Source: Pirellulales bacterium
GTDB taxonomy: Bacteria > Planctomycetota > Planctomycetia > Pirellulales > DATAWG01
Length of the DNA: 64,000 nt
Assembly: GCA_035939775.1 (NCBI GenBank)
Contig: DASZFO010000245.1
Location: forward strand, 1-64,000
Reading direction: 5' to 3'
In this document: positions 59,632 through 64,000 of the stretch, piece after piece
How the letters are laid out: the number at the start of each line of letters is the position of its first letter
Position numbering within the stretch: the first letter of the stretch is position 1
Notes under the pieces: model-generated
Told to the model about the DNA's origin: nothing
Databases searched by the model: none
Seen by the model: only the letters and a program-made list of their open reading frames with translations
Made by a program: the position numbers and the translations under genes

Positions 59632-60684
59632 TCACTTCTTGGCCGCTTGTTCAAGCTGGCGAACGCGCTCTTCAAGTTCCTGCACGCGGTGTTGCAGGGC
59701 GTCGAAGTCCGATCTGTCGCTGTTTGCCGGCGCGGGGTTGTCCGGCAGCGGCGCCGGGGCGGCTGGCAGCGGCGCGCCGAGCGGAGGGACGGGGCCGGAG
59801 TTGCGGGCTTCGTCGAGCACGACCTTCGCGCGCCGCGATTCGCCGTCGAAGATATAGCTGATCTCGACTGGCGCACGAATGGCCGCCTGGGAGATGAGCC
59901 GAGCCAGATCGAGCGGTGATTCCACAGGTGCTCCGTTCACGGCCACGATCACCGAATCGATCGGGATGCCGGCTTTCTCCGCCGGCGAACCAAGCGTGCG
60001 CGAGGCGACCAGCGCACCCGATGCCGCGGGGAGCCGCAAACGGCGGCGGATGTCCTCGGTCACCGTCTGAGTGCGCACTCCCAAAAGCGGACGGCGGCCC
60101 AATTCGACTCGCGGCGCTTCACCCGCATCTCCTCGGGTCACAGGTCGCGGGCCGCCCAAGACCGGCGGCTCGCCCGAAACCGGACCCGGCGCCGGGCCGG
60201 GCGCTGACGGCGGTGGAAGCGTTTCCGTGACGGGGCCAAATTGCTCGAATCGCCGCTCGCCGACTGGCGGTCGTTGGCCCAGACTTACGCGGAACTTTTG
60301 CTTCTGCCCATCGCGATCAATGTCGAACGAGACTTCGCTCCCCGGCGGGAGCGATCCGATCGCGGCGCCCATATCGGCATTGCTCTGCACGGGCTTGCCG
60401 TCGATGCCGGTAATCAGGTCGCCCGGCTTGAGTCCTGCTTTCTCGGCTGGGCTGCCGCCGACTGCCTCCATCACGCGGACTCCTTTTCCGGCATCCTGGC
60501 GATCGTCGGTAAGCAGCCCTAGATAACCCGGCTCAATCGGTTTGGGCGCGACGGGGGGCGCGTCGGCCTTCGGAGCGGATGGCCCCGCCGAACCCTCTTG
60601 CGAGCGCGCTACGCCGGCAAATGCGGTGAGGAACCAGACGGCAAAGATCACGAGACAAGGCGGCTTAGCGAATGAACTGGTCAT
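59632..60684 (-). CDS. Secreted double-PDZ protein without protease domain
   Basis: 350 aa. Signal peptide LVIFAVWFLTAFAGVARS. PDZ1: YLGLLTDDRQDAGKGVRVMEAVGGSPAEKAGLKPGDLITGIDGKPV. A Pro-rich linker follows (PPPSAPGPAPGPVSG). PDZ2: LLGVRTQTVTEDIRRRLRLPAASGALVASRTLGSPAEKAGIPIDSVIVAVNGAPV. The end is a coiled coil (RVQELEERVRQLEQAAKK). It has no catalytic domain, so it is likely a scaffold that binds C-terminal peptides in the periplasm. It is convergent with the preceding gene and partly overlaps the upstream region of the acetyltransferase gene. Confidence 0.88.
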   Translation of the reverse strand: MTSSFAKPPCLVIFAVWFLTAFAGVARSQEGSAGPSAPKADAPPVAPKPIEPGYLGLLTDDRQDAGKGVRVMEAVGGSPAEKAGLKPGDLITGIDGKPVQSNADMGAAIGSLPPGSEVSFDIDRDGQKQKFRVSLGQRPPVGERRFEQFGPVTETLPPPSAPGPAPGPVSGEPPVLGGPRPVTRGDAGEAPRVELGRRPLLGVRTQTVTEDIRRRLRLPAASGALVASRTLGSPAEKAGIPIDSVIVAVNGAPVESPLDLARLISQAAIRAPVEISYIFDGESRRAKVVLDEARNSGPVPPLGAPLPAAPAPLPDNPAPANSDRSDFDALQHRVQELEERVRQLEQAAKK

Positions 60685-60857
60685 CGGACGGTCTCCTCGA
60701 CGGCATTGAGAGAACGTGGCATTTGCAGAATGGGTCGGACGTCAGCGAATTTCAAAGCCGACGCTGGCGGCATCGGCCACGGGACCCCTACCACGATTAT
60801 AGTCTTTCGGAAATGTTTCGTCGTGACACCGTCCCCTGTCTCGCCTATCCTGCGGGA

Positions 60858-61793
60858 ATGACGCCAATCATCGAGCCGAGCGAAATTGTCATTCGATCCG
60901 CCGTGCCGGAGGCTTGGACAGATGCCTTGAAGCTGCTGTTTCAGGGTTTGCCGGAGGATATGCGCGGCAGGCAATTGGAGGCATCGTTGGATCAATTTCG
61001 CGCCGAGCCGATCACCGCGGCAGGTCTGCTCGAGGCCTTATCAAACGATTCTCGCGTGGGCGCTGTGTGGCTACAACTTCAGGTTGGGCGAGTCGCCAAT
61101 CTTTGGCCGCCACAAGCTGCCGCGAATGCGGGGAGCCAGGCGGATGCCGTGGCTCAAAAGCTGCTGACGGCAACCATCGAACTCGCCGTCCGCGCCAAAT
61201 CTCGAATGATCCAGGCGTTGCTACCGACCGACGCCGAACGTGAGGCAGGGCGCCTGAGGACCGCGGGATTCGAGCATATTGCCGATCTACTCTACCTGGT
61301 TAGCCCAGCCAGCTCATTTCCGTCTGACGCACCATCGGACGGTCTGGAATTCGAGTCGTTTTCTGCTGGCTCGGTAGCCCGATTCGAAGCCGTCGTTGAG
61401 CGGACTTACCTTGCGACCTGCGATTGCCCGCGCATGAATGGCGTGCGTCCGATTCAAGAGGTCTTGGAAGGCTACCGAGGGGTCGGCCAATTTGATCCAG
61501 CCAATTGGCTTCTGGTCCGGCACGGCGCGCGCGATGTTGGCTGTCTACTATTAGCCAACCACGCTGAGCACCAGCTTTGGGAATTGGTCTACATGGGAAT
61601 CGTTCCTGAGGCTCGCGGCGAGGGTTTTGGAGTCGCCGCCACGCGGCATGCCCAGTGGTTGGCTGGCCAAGCCGGCGCCGAGCGGTTGGTGCTGGCCGTC
61701 GACGCCGCGAATGAACCGGCGCTGCGTGGCTACGCAGCGGCCGGATTCGTCGGCTGGGATCGCCGGAACGTGTGGCTCAAACGATTGGCGTGA
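60858..61793 (+). CDS. GNAT-family N-acetyltransferase
   Basis: 311 aa from ATG 60858 with GCGGGA upstream; the frame is open from 60672 but those codons overlap the divergent PDZ gene. The C-terminal half is a GNAT domain: LWELVYMGIVPEARGEGFGVAATRHAQWLAG (acetyl-CoA loop RGEGFG) and LVLAVDAANEPALRGYAAAGFVGWDRRNVWLK. The N-terminal half looks like a second, degenerate GNAT-like unit (AWTDALKLLFQGLPEDMRGRQ, AEREAGRLRTAGFEHIADLLYLV), as in tandem-GNAT proteins. Acceptor unknown. Confidence 0.88.
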   Translation: MTPIIEPSEIVIRSAVPEAWTDALKLLFQGLPEDMRGRQLEASLDQFRAEPITAAGLLEALSNDSRVGAVWLQLQVGRVANLWPPQAAANAGSQADAVAQKLLTATIELAVRAKSRMIQALLPTDAEREAGRLRTAGFEHIADLLYLVSPASSFPSDAPSDGLEFESFSAGSVARFEAVVERTYLATCDCPRMNGVRPIQEVLEGYRGVGQFDPANWLLVRHGARDVGCLLLANHAEHQLWELVYMGIVPEARGEGFGVAATRHAQWLAGQAGAERLVLAVDAANEPALRGYAAAGFVGWDRRNVWLKRLA

Positions 61794-62301
61794 CGGCGGA
61801 CCTGAATCGAGCCGCAGATTGCCGAGGAATCTGGCGCTCGCCGATGAGAGGATTTGTGCCTTGCGTCTCAGCGGCGCTGCAGAGGCAATCTCAACCTATT
61901 GATGGTAAACAACTTGTGGCGACTGTTCTGGCGCGATCAGTCCGGCAGCGTGTCAAAACCGAACATTTTTTCCACGCCAATCCACATCATGAAAAAAAAA
62001 TTTCCGACTTCCCGGCAGCGCCAATTCCCAACGATTTGCGAGTGATTTTCGTCCTCACGTTTTCCTAACTCAAAGTGCGCGCATCGCGCATCAAGCCAAA
62101 TGTTTGACAGCGATGCTAGCAGTCGTACAATCGGCTGCTCGACCAACAACGACAACCTCCCGTTGGGTTGGCGGCGGTTTCTCTTCCCCGCCATCCCGCA
62201 TTGCTTGGCTGGGTGGCAATTCTGAATTCTTCACCGTCGGTACGGTTGCGGAGATACCGCGCGCCGCGATCGACGTTGATCCGTCGCTCAAGGAAGTGAC
62301 C
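61794..62301. other. Intergenic region upstream of dnaA
   Basis: About 500 nt. The stretch 61955-62065 is A/T-richer than its surroundings, with A9 at 61991-61999 and near-matches to the DnaA box (CAATCCACA 61978-61986, TTTTCCACG 61966-61974), but no perfect TTATCCACA. The dnaA promoter lies at 62104-62131, and its leader (62138-62301) holds no recognised element. An origin is possible but not shown. Confidence 0.5.
62104..62131 (+). promoter_or_regulatory. Promoter of dnaA (TTGACA-N16-TACAAT)
   Basis: TTGACA 62104-62109, 16-nt spacer, TACAAT 62126-62131. The predicted transcript starts near 62138 with a ~164-nt leader. This also argues against the TTG 62104 start of the longer open frame. 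Confidence 0.75.
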
Positions 62302-63792
62302 ATGGACGATAAGGAAATCGTGTCGGCCCTGCGGGCGCATTTGGCCGAAAAAGTGGGACAGGAACGGTTCGATCTTTGGTTGGGCGACCAGGCTCGGCTC
62401 AACTTGCATCGCGACACGCTCTCGATCGGATTGCCGAGCCGGTTTGCCCAAGATTGGGTCCGCTCGCATTTTCGCCGCGAGATCGAGGAGACCGCCGCCG
62501 AGGTCGTCGGCAGGGTCGTGGCGATCGAATTTCGCGTGGACGAGACGCTCGCCATGACGGACCAGAATAATCGGCGTGCGGCGCGACAAGGCCGAGCGTG
62601 CAATCGAGCCGCCGAATTCAGCGGAAACGACGATTCCGCAGTAGCTGTCGCGGAATCTCCCGCCGATGCGCTGGGAGCGCAAGCGGACGGGGAAGTCGAT
62701 CGAACGCCGCGCGCGGCGGGTCGAAACGGATTGGACGATCCCCCGTCCGCGTCTCGGCGGCGATTCGCCGCGCTGGATTCCTTTATCGTCGGAAAATCGA
62801 ATCGTTTCGCTCACACCGCGGCGCAAATGGCGGCCGAGCAACCGGGGAGGTTCTCCCCGCTATTCGTCTACGGCCCAACGGGCGTCGGGAAAACGCATTT
62901 GCTAGAGGGCATTTGGACCGCCGCCCGGCGACACAATCCGCGCGTCCAGGCCGTGTATCTCACGGCAGAGCAGTTCACGACGTACTTCCTCGACGCCTTG
63001 CACGGCAGCGGTCTGCCGAATTTCCGCCGCAAGTATCGGGGAGTCGAGCTGCTTATCATCGACGACGTGCAATTCTTTGCCGGCAAACGGGCCACGATCG
63101 GCGAATTGCTCTACACGACGGACACGCTGCTGCGCCAGGGAAGCCAGCTCGTTTTGTCGGCCGACCGCCCGCCAAACGCCCTTCACGAATTGAGCGACGA
63201 GCTAACCGCACGACTGGCGTCGGGCATGAGCTGCGGCATGGAACGGCCCGATTTTCAAACACGATTGGGCATCTTGCAGCAGTTCGCCGCCAGAATGGGC
63301 TTCGAATTGGCCGGCGACGTGGCCGAATTCATCGCCATGCAGTTGACTTCGCATGCCCGTGAACTCCTCGGCGCGCTCAACCGATTGGAGGCGGCCGGAC
63401 GCATTTGGCGGCAACCGCTCACCCGAGCCCTGGCTGAAGAGGCCTTGGCGGAAATGATTCGGCATAATCCGCGGGCCGTCCGGCTGGCCGATATCGACAA
63501 GGCGGTTTGCAACGTCTTCGGACTCGGGCCAGAGACGCTGCAATCGGGGCGGCGGGCGAAGAGCGTCAGCCAGCCGCGGATGCTCGCCATGTGGCTGGCC
63601 CGCAAGCACACGCGATCCGCGCTCACCGAGATCGGCGAGCATTTCGGCCGCCGCAGTCACAGCACCGTCATCTCGGCGCAGAAAACCGTGGACGGCTGGG
63701 TCGCCATGCAGTCGACGATCGAATTGACCGGAAAGAACTGGAGTGTCGAGGACGCAATCCGCCGTGTCGAGGATCAGTTCAAGACGGCATGA
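62302..63792 (+). CDS. dnaA: Chromosomal replication initiator DnaA
   Basis: 496 aa from ATG 62302 (AAGGAAG upstream). Domain I: residues 1-75 (ALRAHLAEKVGQERFDLWLG, FAQDWVRSHFRREIE). A variable linker follows to ~150. AAA+ domain: FIVGKSNRFAHTAAQMAAEQ, Walker A GPTGVGKT, Walker B LLIIDDVQFFAG, then LSADRPPNALHELSDELTARLASG. Domain IV: RMLAMWLARKHTRSALTEIG, EHFGRRSHSTVISA, the DnaA-box-binding signature. It initiates chromosome replication. dnaN and recF do not follow; a convergent regulator gene does. Conserved residues look intact. Confidence 0.96.
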   Translation: MDDKEIVSALRAHLAEKVGQERFDLWLGDQARLNLHRDTLSIGLPSRFAQDWVRSHFRREIEETAAEVVGRVVAIEFRVDETLAMTDQNNRRAARQGRACNRAAEFSGNDDSAVAVAESPADALGAQADGEVDRTPRAAGRNGLDDPPSASRRRFAALDSFIVGKSNRFAHTAAQMAAEQPGRFSPLFVYGPTGVGKTHLLEGIWTAARRHNPRVQAVYLTAEQFTTYFLDALHGSGLPNFRRKYRGVELLIIDDVQFFAGKRATIGELLYTTDTLLRQGSQLVLSADRPPNALHELSDELTARLASGMSCGMERPDFQTRLGILQQFAARMGFELAGDVAEFIAMQLTSHARELLGALNRLEAAGRIWRQPLTRALAEEALAEMIRHNPRAVRLADIDKAVCNVFGLGPETLQSGRRAKSVSQPRMLAMWLARKHTRSALTEIGEHFGRRSHSTVISAQKTVDGWVAMQSTIELTGKNWSVEDAIRRVEDQFKTA

Positions 63793-63819
63793 CGTGCAGG
63801 GGCCGGCCTCAGACCAAAA

Positions 63820-63999
63820 TCACGCGCTGGACGGCTTTCTCAATAGATTCGAGAGTTTGATTTGACCGAGTTGGTCTCGGGCCATCGTCGTCACGTGGTC
63901 GAGGGCTTCGCGGAGCTTGGCGCGCGGCCCTTCGGGAAAGCCTTCGACAACGGGGGCACTCGCACTCAATGGCCCGTCCACCGCCTCGATCACTTCCAA
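63820..63999 (-). CDS. Rrf2-family transcriptional regulator, C-terminal part
   Basis: 59 residues are visible before TGA (63820-63822); the rest is beyond the window. LEVIEAVDGPLSASAPVV, GPRAKLREALDHVTTMARDQ, LGQIKLSNLL fits the Rrf2 pattern I(E)xxDGPL followed by the dimerisation helix. The three Cys used by Fe-S members such as IscR are not present in this part. It converges on dnaA with a 27-nt gap. Confidence 0.7.
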   Translation of the reverse strand: MEVIEAVDGPLSASAPVVEGFPEGPRAKLREALDHVTTMARDQLGQIKLSNLLRKPSSA

Positions 64000-64000
64000 G

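Noticed and set aside
61960-62070. Chromosomal origin with DnaA boxes
   Set aside because: Only 2-mismatch boxes are visible and no cluster; not enough to call oriC from sequence reading.
62104-62301. N-terminal 66-residue extension of DnaA
   Set aside because: It would start at the -35 box of a strong promoter and has no DnaA similarity. ATG 62302 gives the canonical domain I start.

Overview
The window looks like a chromosomal segment of a planctomycete (Planctomycetota, probably Pirellulales-like). This is inferred from recurring hallmarks: large PEP-CTERM surface proteins, a giant RHS protein with an N-terminal LEPR-like motif (LERLEGRCLLTA), two paired ECF sigma factor / Ser-Thr kinase-TPR modules, a GC-rich composition, small membrane proteins starting FQFSxRxxL, and many interspersed palindromic intergenic repeats. 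No rRNA and no CRISPR array were seen. One tRNA (Ser, GGA) is present.

Layout. 1-9349 (+): a tightly packed operon that begins before the window. It encodes a coiled-coil protein with a (Glu-Gly-Lys-Gly)8 tract, a secreted unknown, an NPCBM-type protein, three consecutive trypsin-like/PDZ proteins and a small membrane protein. Of the three protease-like proteins only the first keeps the His-Asp-Ser triad; the other two are pseudoproteases. 9440-13166: a Gly-rich TPR protein (-), an SGNH hydrolase (+) flanked by TACGAAGTA-type repeats, and a membrane protein (+). 13228-16326 (-): an FHA protein and an orphan VgrG spike protein. 16819-20404: small and decaying genes, including a receiver domain without its phospho-acceptor Asp, remnants of an oxidoreductase and of a formylglycine-enzyme-like PEP-CTERM protein, a frameshifted membrane protein, and three short genes with a conserved promoter layout. 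20405-34602 (-): two very large surface proteins (1236 and 3479 aa). 34720-38093 and 43769-47365 (-): two paralogous sigma/kinase modules with a conserved upstream region. Between them lie a sulfotransferase, a pentapeptide-repeat PEP-CTERM protein and a secreted protein bracketed by 23-nt direct repeats. 47609-49188: gene fragments ending in a tyrosine-recombinase remnant beside tRNA-Ser, which looks like the decayed end of an integrated element. 49379-52044: small genes, rplU, a Uma2-type gene and an ICMT-like methyltransferase. 52179-58735 (+): a complete tripartite RND efflux system. 58950-64000: a conserved unknown, a double-PDZ protein, a GNAT acetyltransferase, dnaA with a strong sigma-70-type promoter, and the C-terminal end of an Rrf2-type regulator running off the window.

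Themes. (1) Mobile palindromic repeats of at least five families are embedded in frame in real genes: the N-termini of two protease-family genes, the interior of one of them, the N-terminus of the efflux adaptor and a cytoplasmic loop of the RND pump. (2) One protease has been duplicated or diversified into non-catalytic partners within one operon. (3) Three unrelated surface proteins share a C-terminal-proximal module (core VIGGTAGSPxxVTIxASD). (4) The sigma/kinase module has been duplicated together with about 200 nt of upstream DNA that carries a perfect inverted repeat at the same distance from the start codon. All functions are inferred from reading translated sequence; no database search was run.
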